Shown piece after piece: positions 24,201 to 32,746 of a DNA stretch of 64,000 bases. The stretch's first letter is position 1. Each line of letters opens with the position of its first letter. The stretch is from Paenibacillus tyrphae (lineage in GTDB: Bacteria; Bacillota; Bacilli; Paenibacillales; NBRC-103111): assembly GCF_024158745.1 (NCBI RefSeq), contig NZ_JAMZAW010000007.1:245375-309374 (forward strand). The letters are read 5' to 3'. Both the position numbers and the translations under genes were made by a program. The notes under the pieces are model-generated. The model made no database searches. It saw only the letters and a list, made by a program, of their open reading frames with translations, and was not told the DNA's origin.

Positions 24201-25823
24201 CTTAAGCTCTTCCTCCGAGGTGATGCTCTCTCTTCGGGCAATTTCTTTTTCGAAAAAGACAGAAAGCTCCTTTACCTCGCCCGGCTCCGTCGCAATAAAT
24301 CGAATGGACTTATCGTCGCTCCAAACGTGAGGCAGCCATTTTACGAACTCCCACGTCTTGCCTTCCTTCTTGTCATAGATGAAGACAAGCTTTAATTCAT
24401 CATAGCTATGGAGCGCCGCAAGCTGGACGATTAACCCTTTGACCGCATCGACAACTTCAACTCTTGTGCCGATCATCCCGCTAATCCAATCCTCCGTTAG
24501 CGAAAGCGGTATAGGAACCTGTTCCAGCATTTTCGGCTCCTCCATGAGCCGATACAGCTCCTCTTGAAGCCCGTCGTCTTCAAGCGAGAATCTTTTCTCC
24601 GGAAATTTCAGCACAACCCGAAGCGGCAAATTACCCAGTCCAAGACGTACCTTCAAAAAATCGTTTTGTCTGCGGGTCCGCTCCCATAGGGTCCGCTTGC
24701 GCAGCTGGATTCGCGAAACGCACTCCTCCAGAGTAATCAAATTTTCATGCAGAACTTGGCGCTGGCTTTCTCCGGCATCCCGTATTTTCTGCCGAACCTC
24801 TTGAATATAAAGCTTGTATTTCTCCTGCCGGATTCTCTCCTGCTTGAGTCTCTTCTGAGCCTCGTGTCGTCTTGTCAAAACGGGCCATAGAATCGTACCC
24901 AGCAGGACACTGAAGGACATGACAAGAGTAGGCATGGCATTCATGATTTTGCCATTGGATTGCAATGCGTTATGCAGAGAATACAGTCCGGTGAATAAGG
25001 AGGCCATGCCCATCGTAATGGACGGACCGAGCATGAGCATAAGCGGAGTTTGTTCCAGATTCACCTGGGGCGGCGGTGCGTCGATCTTGATCTCGACACG
25101 ATCGATTTCCTTGATAAACCTTGGAGAACGATAAAACAAATCGCCTTCCGGCAGCTCTTCGTCGATCTCATCCTCCGTATTTGGAACCGCAGGGTACGGT
25201 TTAACGCATGGTCTAAGAACATCGGGATTACAGCTCACCTGGCCGTCTGGATTATTTATGGCAATGAATCCGCTGCCGACAATGATCTTCAAGCCGACGA
25301 TATAGATCATATCCCCGGGTTTCAGAATCTGCTCCGTCGTCCTCTTCCCGTTCACAAACGTTCCGTTCGAGCTGCCCGTATCCCGAATGGCGATCGACGT
25401 TTCGGAAACGAAAAGCTCCGCATGAACGGAGGACGTATACCTGTTCGCGTACCTGATCTCGCAGCCGTCCGCACGACCGATCTTTATTTTCCCTCTACCG
25501 GGCAAGCTGTACCTTTGGAATACTTTACGGTCGACAGACACCGGTTCGGCGAACAGAATCGCAATTTCATCCGTTTTTTTCAAAAGGATGCTATAGATGG
25601 TCAGGGGCTCGACGACAAGCTCCTTTACTTTGCGGCTGCCGGCATCCAGAACGACCGCATGCGGATTCGACTTGAGAATCCATTGGCTGTCCACGCCTTC
25701 GACCCCGACCACCCGTTCCTCATACCCCAGAAGGTTCGTTTGAGTGACCCAATACTGCCCGGACTTCCTTTCAGGCAGCACGCATGTATGGATTTCATTT
25801 TCCTTTAGCAAGGATAGCTGCAT
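21204..25823 (-). CDS. essC: Type VII secretion motor ATPase EssC
   Basis: A 1539-residue motor protein. The N-terminus carries an FHA domain (GRADGCEIRYANRYTSSVHA and SSNGTFVNGKRT, about residues 100-190). Two transmembrane helices follow (about 245-310). The first FtsK/SpoIIIE ATPase domain has an intact Walker A (GMTGSGKSE), the second has GAAGSGKTT, and the third is degenerate. I start at 25823 (MQLSLLKENEIHTC), with GAAGGTGAG 6 bases upstream, not at the frame start 25922. EssC selects and translocates WXG100 and LXG-type substrates. No esaA, essA or essB lies nearby, which is unusual, since these usually flank essC. Confidence 0.95.
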   Translation of the reverse strand: MQLSLLKENEIHTCVLPERKSGQYWVTQTNLLGYEERVVGVEGVDSQWILKSNPHAVVLDAGSRKVKELVVEPLTIYSILLKKTDEIAILFAEPVSVDRKVFQRYSLPGRGKIKIGRADGCEIRYANRYTSSVHAELFVSETSIAIRDTGSSNGTFVNGKRTTEQILKPGDMIYIVGLKIIVGSGFIAINNPDGQVSCNPDVLRPCVKPYPAVPNTEDEIDEELPEGDLFYRSPRFIKEIDRVEIKIDAPPPQVNLEQTPLMLMLGPSITMGMASLFTGLYSLHNALQSNGKIMNAMPTLVMSFSVLLGTILWPVLTRRHEAQKRLKQERIRQEKYKLYIQEVRQKIRDAGESQRQVLHENLITLEECVSRIQLRKRTLWERTRRQNDFLKVRLGLGNLPLRVVLKFPEKRFSLEDDGLQEELYRLMEEPKMLEQVPIPLSLTEDWISGMIGTRVEVVDAVKGLIVQLAALHSYDELKLVFIYDKKEGKTWEFVKWLPHVWSDDKSIRFIATEPGEVKELSVFFEKEIARRESITSEEELKEVMPYYVVFAIDKGLAGKAEMMNGIRKHKNNIGISVIHLYDELKNLPKECSLVVEFEGDHSKIYDKDDTSGKHIAFQPHPFTIQDELQLAVHLANIQLDRSGAGYTLPAMLTFLDLFEVGKVEHLNALTRWRDHDPALSLQTPIGVDTTGERFYLDLHEKYHGPHGLIAGMTGSGKSEFMMTFILSLAVNYHPHEVAFILIDYKGGGMAGAFANLPHLAGTITNLDGAAVKRSLVSIQSELKRRQAIFSETSKRLNMSNMDIYKYQRLFRDGNVMEPLQHLFIISDEFAELKTQQPEFMEQLVSAARIGRSLGIHLILATQKPSGVVDDQIWSNSKFRICLKVQEKADSMDVIKRPDAAELSVTGRFYVQVGFNELFELGQSAWGGAPYYPTDRIEKARDESVTVIDNLGRIVKQVKIDKRKTRFHNPTKQLDEVNRYLTAIAKEERISVRPLWLDPLPEFIYLDELRESHPVSQQARGVLNPVIGQVDDPANQRQFTMTFPLSKEGNAVIYGAAGSGKTTFLATLLYSLMGEHTPSELHVYILDFASETLRAFSKAPHVGDVLLSHEAEKVNNLFKMLYRETADRKKRFADYGGDYQSYVRSAQTAIPSIVVVVHNYSAFAELFEDKEEAMAYLAREGLKYGIYFILTALNTGAVRYRVLQNFKQLYVLQLNDAADYSSVLGHVEGVYPSKFKGRGIMKSDRVYEFQIAHTHRDVENRFEHIRKYGEEYAARWTEPVARRIPILPELIDANFLMDEIRYGRAGKIPVGVEKNSLQTACFHFDQHYIQLILSQNNDNAGFIQGVAEVLSAKAEAEVAVIDPDNKLVDDELKTYTHYGNRTDWDQVVAQLFNTLVHRNNTYKDAMTAGEPVPAFAKQIWIIHSLANLNSRISEDSKDKLRVLLEKGETAYQVNFIICERVSSISSISYEPWFKAKVVLNEGIWLGNGIADQYQLKIGKLTSELYQDIGDDFGYIVTNGKPILMKLVTSPLHLKEDDSDG

Positions 25824-25890
25824 AAGGAACTCACCTTCTTTCGAACAAATGATCGGACAAAATTTTACAAAATTTTCTATTCTAGAGCAC

Positions 25891-25936
25891 AAAAAAACCG
25901 CCCTATCCATGGTTAAATACACATGAATAAGGCGGT
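25891..25936 (-). terminator. Intrinsic terminator upstream of essC
   Basis: On the minus strand ACCGCCTTAT and ATAGGGCGGT form a 10-bp stem (one G-T pair) with a 20-base loop, followed by seven T residues. It sits 68 bases before the essC start. It either ends transcripts from the decayed region to the right or acts as an essC leader attenuator; the sequence after it has no obvious promoter. Confidence 0.75.
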
Positions 25937-26013
25937 GCTTCCGCTTTCGATCATTGGTTGTATAGTATCATTTTCTCCCAAATTCTGCAATAGAGATTTT
26001 TATTCGACAAATA

Positions 26014-26338
26014 TCAACGAACAATCTTCAGATGAGCTTGTTTTTGGCCATCGATTTCAACCTTCACCTTTAGAGTGGAAGGCTTCTTTTTATCGGACGG
26101 TTTGGTTCGGAACGTTACGATGCCGTTGTCTACACCTTCAAGCCCGTACTCGGCCTCTTGGAGACAGCTTGCCTTCTTTGGCAAACATCTCATCGATATG
26201 CAGGCACTCGTTGAATTCATTCGCTAGCCGATCCGCAAACATATCAATACGCTGGGTGGCACAGAAATTAATAGAAATTTTATACAAAAAACGACGTAAC
26301 GGCTGCGAAACAGGCTGGAATAAGAAGGAATTTACCAT
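26014..26338 (-). pseudogene. Possible decayed coding region
   Basis: Two overlapping minus-strand frames give protein-like segments, [20 protein letters not shown] and, in another frame, [20 protein letters not shown] then [19 protein letters not shown]. This suggests a gene broken by a frameshift, ending before the terminator at 25891-25936. I do not recognise the family. The rest of 25824-26411 shows no other gene. Low confidence: it may be noise. Confidence 0.3.
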
Positions 26339-26411
26339 TGGATTGTCGAAATGGTATTATTCTGAAAACCAAATCCAATATAAAAATAGCATAACCGAGG
26401 GGGCTCGTACG

Positions 26412-28109
26412 ATGCGCTGGACTGTAAGTAGAAAGCTTGCTTTGGGATTCATTACCATGTTACTTCTTACTACCATCACCGCCGTTCTTGCTTTAAACCG
26501 AATGATGTTTATCCAAAACCGCGTTGAGCAGGTTACCGAAAACTCGATGCCCAAGGTGAACGAAATCAACCGGATTTATTTTGAGACGGAGCATGTGCTT
26601 AATCTGGTGTTCCGCCACAAAGACAGTACCGATGCTGCAGCACGTAAAACCCTTGAGGATGAAATCGGCGCAAGCTACACCTTGGTCGAATCGACGGTAC
26701 AGCAGTACGAGTCCCAGATCACAGCCGACGAAGAACGAAGCAATTTTGCTTCTTTCAAGGAAAGTTGGGACGAATTCAAGAAGAACACGCAAAAAACGTT
26801 AGTCACCAGCCGCAGCAACCCCCAGCAAGCCATGATCCTGATCGATGCCGGCCACCGTATTTTCGACGAAATGCAGAAGCATTTGACCAGTCTGGTCGAA
26901 TGGAACCACAAACAGGCTGAAACCTCCGCACTGGAAGCAAAAAAAGCATATAAGGATAGCTTGATATGGGTTTATGTCATTCTCGGGACTAGCGTGGCTG
27001 TCGCCTTAGGAATCAGCACGTTGTTCCTCCTCCTGATTGCCCGCCCGCTGCGTCTGGTCACCGGCAGTATCGTACGGGTCGCGGACGGCGACTTGACCGT
27101 ACCGCCGCTGTCCGTGAAAAGCCGCGATGAAATCGGCCAACTGGCCGACGCTCTGAACCGCATGGTTCGCGAGCTTCATTCGGCGATCAGCCGCTCTTCG
27201 GAAGCTTCACACCAGGTCACGCAGCTGGCCGATTCGCTGGCGGCCGATGCCAGTCAGACGACGATCGCCGCGCAGCAGATTGCCGACGCCTCGCGGCAGG
27301 TCGCCGGAGGAGCGCAGGCACAGCTGACGACCTCGAAAGAAACGGCCGTCGTCATGGAAGAAATGGCCGCAGGAATCGGCCGGATTTCGGAGGCAACCTC
27401 GGAAATGGCGGAGCAGTTCCAAACGACAGCCGCAAATGCGGTAAAAGGCACGGAGTCGATGGACGAAGCGGAAGAGCAGATGAACGCCATTTCCACAACA
27501 ACCACGCAGACCTCGGAACGCATGGAACGGCTGAGCAAACGGTCCGACGAAATCGGGGGCATTGTGAAATTGATCTCCGAGATCGCTTATCAGACGAATT
27601 TGCTGGCCTTGAACGCTTCGATTGAAGCGGCAAGAGCCGGAGAAAGCGGCAAAGGCTTCGCGGTCGTCGCCGCCGAGGTGAAGAAGCTGGCCACCCAATC
27701 CGAAGCGGCCGCCAAGGAAATTACCCAGCGCATCCGCTTGATTCAAGAGGAAACGAAAGAAACGGCTGGGGCGATCCGCGAAGTCACGGAGCAGGTCACG
27801 GCAGGCATCCAGTTGGTGAGCGACTCCGGGCGCAGCTTCCGCAACATTGCCGCTTCGATCGAGCAGCTGAACGGACATATTCAGGAAGTGTCCGCCACGG
27901 CGGAAGAAATGGCGGCGACCACCGAGCAGATTACCGCCTCGGTCACGTCCACGGCGATGATCGCCCAGACCTCCAGCGACAGCACGGAAAGCGTTGCCGC
28001 CGCTTCGAACGAACAGTTCGCTTCGATGGAACGCATCTCCGGCAGCGCGGAGTCGCTTACTTTGCTTGCAGGAGAGCTTCGCGAGAGCATTCGCCGCTTC
28101 CGGCTGTAG
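26412..28109 (+). CDS. Methyl-accepting chemotaxis protein
   Basis: A 565-residue chemoreceptor. Transmembrane segment 1 is near residues 9-30, a four-helix-bundle ligand domain follows (about 30-185), then segment 2 ([20 protein letters not shown]), a HAMP domain, and a long signalling domain. The highly conserved hairpin tip that contacts CheA/CheW reads [21 protein letters not shown] start it at the ATG at 26412 ([11 protein letters not shown]), preceded by GAGGGGG; the open frame continues upstream to 25923 but without protein-like content. It stands alone and its ligand is unknown. Confidence 0.93.
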   Translation: MRWTVSRKLALGFITMLLLTTITAVLALNRMMFIQNRVEQVTENSMPKVNEINRIYFETEHVLNLVFRHKDSTDAAARKTLEDEIGASYTLVESTVQQYESQITADEERSNFASFKESWDEFKKNTQKTLVTSRSNPQQAMILIDAGHRIFDEMQKHLTSLVEWNHKQAETSALEAKKAYKDSLIWVYVILGTSVAVALGISTLFLLLIARPLRLVTGSIVRVADGDLTVPPLSVKSRDEIGQLADALNRMVRELHSAISRSSEASHQVTQLADSLAADASQTTIAAQQIADASRQVAGGAQAQLTTSKETAVVMEEMAAGIGRISEATSEMAEQFQTTAANAVKGTESMDEAEEQMNAISTTTTQTSERMERLSKRSDEIGGIVKLISEIAYQTNLLALNASIEAARAGESGKGFAVVAAEVKKLATQSEAAAKEITQRIRLIQEETKETAGAIREVTEQVTAGIQLVSDSGRSFRNIAASIEQLNGHIQEVSATAEEMAATTEQITASVTSTAMIAQTSSDSTESVAAASNEQFASMERISGSAESLTLLAGELRESIRRFRL

Positions 28110-28119
28110 GGCTGTTCGC

Positions 28120-28151
28120 AAAAAAGCACCTGCTTTTGCAAGCAAGTGCTT
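28120..28151 (-). terminator. Terminator of the ribosyl-catabolic operon
   Basis: On the minus strand AAGCAC-TTGCTT and AAGCA-GGTGCTT pair to form a long hairpin followed by TTTTTT. It lies 14 bases after the ribokinase stop codon and also between the convergent chemoreceptor gene and that operon. Confidence 0.8.
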
Positions 28152-28164
28152 ATGCCAACACCAC

Positions 28165-29055
28165 CTATAATACTTCCGACAACATGGGGATCGCGTCCTG
28201 CGCTCCCAAACGAGTCACCGCAATGGACGAGGCGCGCTGGGCGATATCCACCGCTTCGTCCATGCTTTTGCCAGCAATGATCATCGCGGCCAGCGTGCCG
28301 GAGAACGTGTCCCCGGCCGCCGTCGTATCGACGGCCTGAACCTTACGCGCTTCCTTATATACGTTCTCCGTTCCGTTATAATACACGATGCCCTTTTCTC
28401 CGAGCGTAATGAGCGGATAGCGGATTCCTTTGGCCCGAAGCTTGTTCAAAGCCTCAAAAGCATCGTCGGTGCTCCGGATCTCGATACCCGTATAGATGCG
28501 GCATTCGATTTCGTTCGGCGTAAAATAATCCACGCCCTGCAAAACTGCATCCTCAATCGGAACCGCAGGCGCCGGATTCAGGAAAATCGGCACTTGGCCT
28601 TTCACCAAACGAATAACCTCGTAAACCGTCTCCATCGGAATTTCCAGCTGCAGCATGATGGCCGCGGCCGAAAGCAGCTCCTGCTGGTACCCCCGAATAT
28701 AGCCGGGAGAGACTTCGCTGTTGGCTCCGCCGTCGAGAATGATACTGTTATTTCCGTTGCATACGGTGATGGCGGCCACGCCCGTCGTCACGTTCGGCTC
28801 GCGCTTGAGGAAGTCCGTGCGCACACCGAAACCGCTAAGCCGGTCGATCAGGGACTGGCCGAAAATATCGTCGCCCACCTTCCCCATAAACCACGTTTCG
28901 GCGCCCATCTTGGCGCAAGCGACCGCTTGATTGGCCCCTTTGCCGCCGGGAGCGAGGAAAAATCCGTCGCCCCGCATCGTCTCCCCGATTTCGGGAAGAC
29001 GGCTCGTCCGCATGACCATATCCATATTTGCACTGCCGACAACCATAATTTTCAT
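28165..29055 (-). CDS. Ribokinase (PfkB family)
   Basis: A 296-residue PfkB-family sugar kinase. The first signature is FFLAPGGKGANQAVACAKMG, and the second, with the catalytic aspartate, is DTTAAGDTFSG. The start VVGSANMDMVMRTSRLP matches ribokinases, which make ribose 5-phosphate. It is the last gene of the operon that begins with the AtuA-family gene, where ribose could be released by the two ADP-ribosylglycohydrolase-family enzymes. A related sugar or nucleoside is possible. Confidence 0.9.
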   Translation of the reverse strand: MKIMVVGSANMDMVMRTSRLPEIGETMRGDGFFLAPGGKGANQAVACAKMGAETWFMGKVGDDIFGQSLIDRLSGFGVRTDFLKREPNVTTGVAAITVCNGNNSIILDGGANSEVSPGYIRGYQQELLSAAAIMLQLEIPMETVYEVIRLVKGQVPIFLNPAPAVPIEDAVLQGVDYFTPNEIECRIYTGIEIRSTDDAFEALNKLRAKGIRYPLITLGEKGIVYYNGTENVYKEARKVQAVDTTAAGDTFSGTLAAMIIAGKSMDEAVDIAQRASSIAVTRLGAQDAIPMLSEVL

Positions 29056-29097
29056 CGAAATTCGCCCTCTTCGTTACAAATTCACCGGACCGGACTT

Positions 29098-31203
29098 CTA
29101 GAGCTCCGTGACTCGGATATTACTGTAGTAGGCTCTCGCCGCGCCAAGGGTGCTGACTCCGTACATCCCGTAGCCGAACGTACCGTCCGTATGCTGCAGG
29201 ATTTGCTCCCCGTTGATGAACAGCGTGATGACCTGTCCTTGCACCGTCACCTTGAATTCATAGTTCTGGCCAAACTGCCAGGGGTAACTGGCTCCGGTCA
29301 GTTTAGTATAACCGAAATCGTTCAGGTAGAGGGAGACTTGATCTTTGCCGTCAAAGCCCGCATGATACCCGCGCATCGCTCCTTGGGCGCGAACCGCCAC
29401 CAGATGCGAATCGCCGATTTGCGGATTCAGGTCCAAGGTTACGGTATAGTCGGTGGCAAAATAGTTGCCCGTATACGCTTCGCTAGGCTCGGCGGTCATC
29501 AGATACATTGAGCCGTCCACCAGGCTCCAAGCGCCGTGATTATGGGCAAAAGGCGTCACGCAGCCAAAATCGCCCGACTGTTTACGGAAATCGATCGTGT
29601 AGTCCGCTTTGCCGGAAATCCGGAATTCGTCGATAAAGATGCGGCCCAGGCTTTTCGGCTTGCGCGTCGAATACGATTCGAGCACGATGCCGACCTCGTC
29701 GATCAGCTCGCCTTCCGAATCCGGAATGACGAACTCCACCTCGATCCACTCCTGATTTACGAGCTTAATATAGCCTTGGACGAGCTCTTTCTTGCTTTTG
29801 TGCAGCCGGGCGTAAGGAGCAATCCCCATCGTCTCGTTGCCGCCCCATTGATCCAGATAAATGTTCATCGACACTTTTTGACCCGAGTACGCTCTCGGCG
29901 CAAACGTCGGCGAATACCGCTCGTCGCTGAAATCGGCGCGGGTGTAGTAAGGCTTGTAAAAGACTTTCGACTTCTCGCCGCGGGTCATGCGGTCAAAGAT
30001 AACTTCGAGCGAGCCGGTTCCGCGGAAAGCTTTCTCCGTCGAATGCCGCGCCTGGCAGAAGAACGGATCGGAAACCCGGATATTGTGCGTCGAGCCCGGC
30101 AGTTCGAAGTCAAAATAAATGTCGCGTTCCGTAAAGCTGTCGACGATTTCCTGCGGGCACGGCTCCTTCGCCAGACGGTAGCCCAGAATCGTCAATTCCT
30201 TGGCATACGTAGGAATATCCAAAATGTTCAGGTAGCCGGAGATACCCGACATTACGATGGAGTCGTTGATCGGCTTGCGGTACTTGTCCGCGATGCCTCC
30301 CAGGCCGCATGCGACGCCGAGCACAGTGCCGACGTTGCCCGCATTGCAATCGGTATCCCAGCCGCACATCGTGGCGATTTCCACCGTCCGGTTGAAGTCG
30401 CCCTGACCGTAAATCATCGCCAGCACGCAGACGCCTGCGTTTGGAATAATATGGCATACCCCGGTATATTTATCGTAGCCCCAGTCTCTTTCGAGCATAT
30501 CGCGGCAAGCCCGGAAGTCGTCCGGATGCTGCGCGTGGAATTCCAGCACCGCTCTCGACACCTGTGCGTAGAGGGAATCCGCAGGAATTTGAGCGAGCCC
30601 CGCTTCGATAATCTCGCGGATATCCGATGTTTCGAACGCCTTGGAGATCGCCGCGCAGAAAAATCTCGCGCCCAGCACCCCTTCGCCGTCGTGCGATACG
30701 CGGGCCGCTACTTCGCCGAAATCGGCGGCTTTCTTCGGATTGCAAGGGTTGACCAAGCCCCACGTATCGATAAAAATTTGCCCGCCGATCTGTTCGGCGA
30801 TAATGAGCCCGTTCTGCTCGATCGAGCCGGATTGCGGGGCCGGAATTCCTTTTTTCAGGTTGATGTAAGCCGTATGCTCCGTGCTGACGCCATAGCCGCC
30901 CCACCAGAACATCCCGATGCCTTCGCGGGCGTAGTTCAGCCAAGCGCGGGCCACGTCGTTCGGGGTAATATCGCGGTCGACCGCGTCGTCATACAAGGCT
31001 CGCAGAAAATAATACGGACCGTTCGCGTCGTCATCGGCAGCGAAGTTTTTGAATTCTTTCACGTAGTCCGTAATCTCGCCGTACGTATTTTTGATCCGCT
31101 CGTAAGTCCAGATCGTCGGCTCCACCGGCGCGCCCAGCCTTATGCCGATATTCATGCCCAAATAACCTGCGTAAACTTTCTCTAAATAATTCGAAGGAAT
31201 CAT
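29098..31203 (-). CDS. ADP-ribosylglycohydrolase-family protein with C-terminal sugar-binding-like domain
   Basis: A 701-residue protein. The N-terminal 360 residues carry the ADP-ribosylglycohydrolase (DraG/ARH-like) fold, with the metal-binding segment CGWDTDCNAGNVG; the usual early TDDT motif is not obvious (FAADDDANGPYY is at about that place). The last 330 residues look like beta-sandwich domains, ending in a LamG/DUF1080-like module (QVITLFINGEQIL). No signal peptide was found. I start it at 31203 (MIPSNYLEKVYAGYLGMN), after AAAGGCGG, not at 31374. It lies between ribokinase and a second family member, and probably hydrolyses a ribosyl bond. Confidence 0.8.
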   Translation of the reverse strand: MIPSNYLEKVYAGYLGMNIGIRLGAPVEPTIWTYERIKNTYGEITDYVKEFKNFAADDDANGPYYFLRALYDDAVDRDITPNDVARAWLNYAREGIGMFWWGGYGVSTEHTAYINLKKGIPAPQSGSIEQNGLIIAEQIGGQIFIDTWGLVNPCNPKKAADFGEVAARVSHDGEGVLGARFFCAAISKAFETSDIREIIEAGLAQIPADSLYAQVSRAVLEFHAQHPDDFRACRDMLERDWGYDKYTGVCHIIPNAGVCVLAMIYGQGDFNRTVEIATMCGWDTDCNAGNVGTVLGVACGLGGIADKYRKPINDSIVMSGISGYLNILDIPTYAKELTILGYRLAKEPCPQEIVDSFTERDIYFDFELPGSTHNIRVSDPFFCQARHSTEKAFRGTGSLEVIFDRMTRGEKSKVFYKPYYTRADFSDERYSPTFAPRAYSGQKVSMNIYLDQWGGNETMGIAPYARLHKSKKELVQGYIKLVNQEWIEVEFVIPDSEGELIDEVGIVLESYSTRKPKSLGRIFIDEFRISGKADYTIDFRKQSGDFGCVTPFAHNHGAWSLVDGSMYLMTAEPSEAYTGNYFATDYTVTLDLNPQIGDSHLVAVRAQGAMRGYHAGFDGKDQVSLYLNDFGYTKLTGASYPWQFGQNYEFKVTVQGQVITLFINGEQILQHTDGTFGYGMYGVSTLGAARAYYSNIRVTEL

Positions 31204-31253
31204 GTTCCGTGCACCGCCTTTAAAATAATGAGCCTGGAAGGCTGCAGAGTGTC

Positions 31254-31450
31254 GAGAAAGTGAGCAAATGTGATAGAAGAGATTACGAAGGGGTGGGGTA
31301 TCCACTTCCGGTCGCTCTTGTCCGCAGGAAATTTGGATTGGAAGCCGCTTACAGCGGACATTTCCCGCGGACAAAGGCGAACGCTATCGCTCCTCCAGTG
31401 GATACCCCACCTGCGTATGCATCTCTATTTTTGTTTAAGTTCACTTTCTC
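31254..31450. repeat. Palindromic MITE-like repeat
   Basis: Outer arms GAGAAAGTGA (31254-31263) and TCACTTTCTC (31441-31450) are perfect inverted repeats. Inside, GTGGGGTATCCACT (31293-31306) pairs with AGTGGATACCCCAC (31397-31410), and further imperfect pairs (CTTGTCCGC against GCGGACAAAG) lie between. No coding capacity is seen. The inner core resembles intergenic palindromes that I recall as repeated in Paenibacillus genomes, but copy number cannot be tested here. It fills most of the gap 31204-31530, inside the operon, and could act on the mRNA. Confidence 0.65.
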
Positions 31451-31530
31451 AACAAGCTCTCGTATGTCTCTCTATTTTTGTAATGACCACTTCGTTTCTA
31501 CAGAGCGCTTTCAGCTGCTCCGCCGCCCAT

Positions 31531-32688
31531 TTACCAGACTTCCAAAAACTTCTGCCGCTTGCTGTTCAATTCCAGATCCTCTTGAATAATCACCGAGGCC
31601 GCTTCGGTAAACCGGTCGCAGCTCCCTGCCATATCCTGCTTATTAACTTCTTCCAATACCGCGATCTCGTCGGCCGGGATCGCCCGAACGCCCTGCATCG
31701 CGCCCAGAATCGCGCCGATCATGACGCCGATCGAATCCGTATCGCGGCCGGAGCTAACGCCGTCTTTGATCGCCTCCAGGAAATCGCCGTCGTGCAGGAC
31801 CATGTACGCCAGCGCCAGCGGCAGCTCCTCGATGGAGAACAACCGGCTTGGCGTATAATGATTCGAAGGAATGCCGACTTTATCGATGCTCCGGTTGACG
31901 TCGTCGCGCATCGGAGAGTAGACCGCCATCGCTTCGTGTAAAGCATGGACAACCTTGTCGCGGTCCGCTTTATCCGCTTGCAGGAGCAGCGCCTTCTCGC
32001 AAAGCGCGTAAATCGCCCGCTTCGTGCCGTCCTTGGCGTAATGCACCGCGGTTTCCGCCACATCATGGACCGTGACACCCGGCTCGAACGCCTTGGCGAC
32101 GCAGGAGGCCATCACGCCCGCCGCTTCCAGCCCGTAGCTGATTTGATGGCCGGAGGCGAACAAGATCGCTTCGTCGTACGCCCCCTTCGGGTTGCAGGCG
32201 TTAACGATCCCGACGGGAGCGATGTACATGGCCGCTCCGCAGTTGACCATATTGCCGTAACCGCCCTCGCGGGGCTCGCAGTTCGCAAGCACGTGCCGGT
32301 TGAAAATATGCTTCTCCGGATAAAACAACCGGTCCAAAATAAGCGCCTCCCGGCCGAACTCCGGAATATACCGTGGCCGGAAAGCAATTTCCTTCACAAA
32401 TTCGTTCGCCATATCGTAGGCGTCCAGATGCCGGCGCTCCGTACAGTACACGTTCATCAGCGCCAGCGTCATGAGCGTGTCGTCCGTCACGATGCCTTGG
32501 CCGCGCATTCTGCCTAGCCGCGCCGTTTCCGGCCAATCCGCCTTCCACCACTTCGTCTTCGTCGTTTCAACGCGGCCGTATTTTTCTTTTATTTGACCGT
32601 AGGTCATTTTCTCCACAACCGCGCCCATCGCATCGCCGTACGCCGTTCCGAAGACGATGCCTTTCACCCGATCCGCAAAAGACAGCAT
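31531..32688 (-). CDS. ADP-ribosylglycohydrolase family protein
   Basis: A 385-residue single-domain member of the DraG/ARH family. VFGTAYGDAMGAVVEKM at the start, GQGIVTDDTLMTLAL near residue 67, and the late SGRDTDSIGVMIGA hold the acidic residues that bind the metal pair. Family members cut ADP-ribose from proteins or small molecules, but many bacterial ones act on other ribosides. The gene follows the binding-protein gene of an ABC importer and precedes a second family member and ribokinase, suggesting a catabolic rather than regulatory job. Confidence 0.88.
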   Translation of the reverse strand: MLSFADRVKGIVFGTAYGDAMGAVVEKMTYGQIKEKYGRVETTKTKWWKADWPETARLGRMRGQGIVTDDTLMTLALMNVYCTERRHLDAYDMANEFVKEIAFRPRYIPEFGREALILDRLFYPEKHIFNRHVLANCEPREGGYGNMVNCGAAMYIAPVGIVNACNPKGAYDEAILFASGHQISYGLEAAGVMASCVAKAFEPGVTVHDVAETAVHYAKDGTKRAIYALCEKALLLQADKADRDKVVHALHEAMAVYSPMRDDVNRSIDKVGIPSNHYTPSRLFSIEELPLALAYMVLHDGDFLEAIKDGVSSGRDTDSIGVMIGAILGAMQGVRAIPADEIAVLEEVNKQDMAGSCDRFTEAASVIIQEDLELNSKRQKFLEVW

Positions 32689-32746
32689 CGGTTCCTCTCC
32701 CCTCCGCAGGAAGTGCGAGGCCTCCGCCCCGCACTTGACCGGCCGT

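Noticed and set aside
25923..26411. 163-codon N-terminal extension of the chemoreceptor
   Set aside because: It has no protein-like content, and a good ribosome binding site and the typical transmembrane start lie at 26412.
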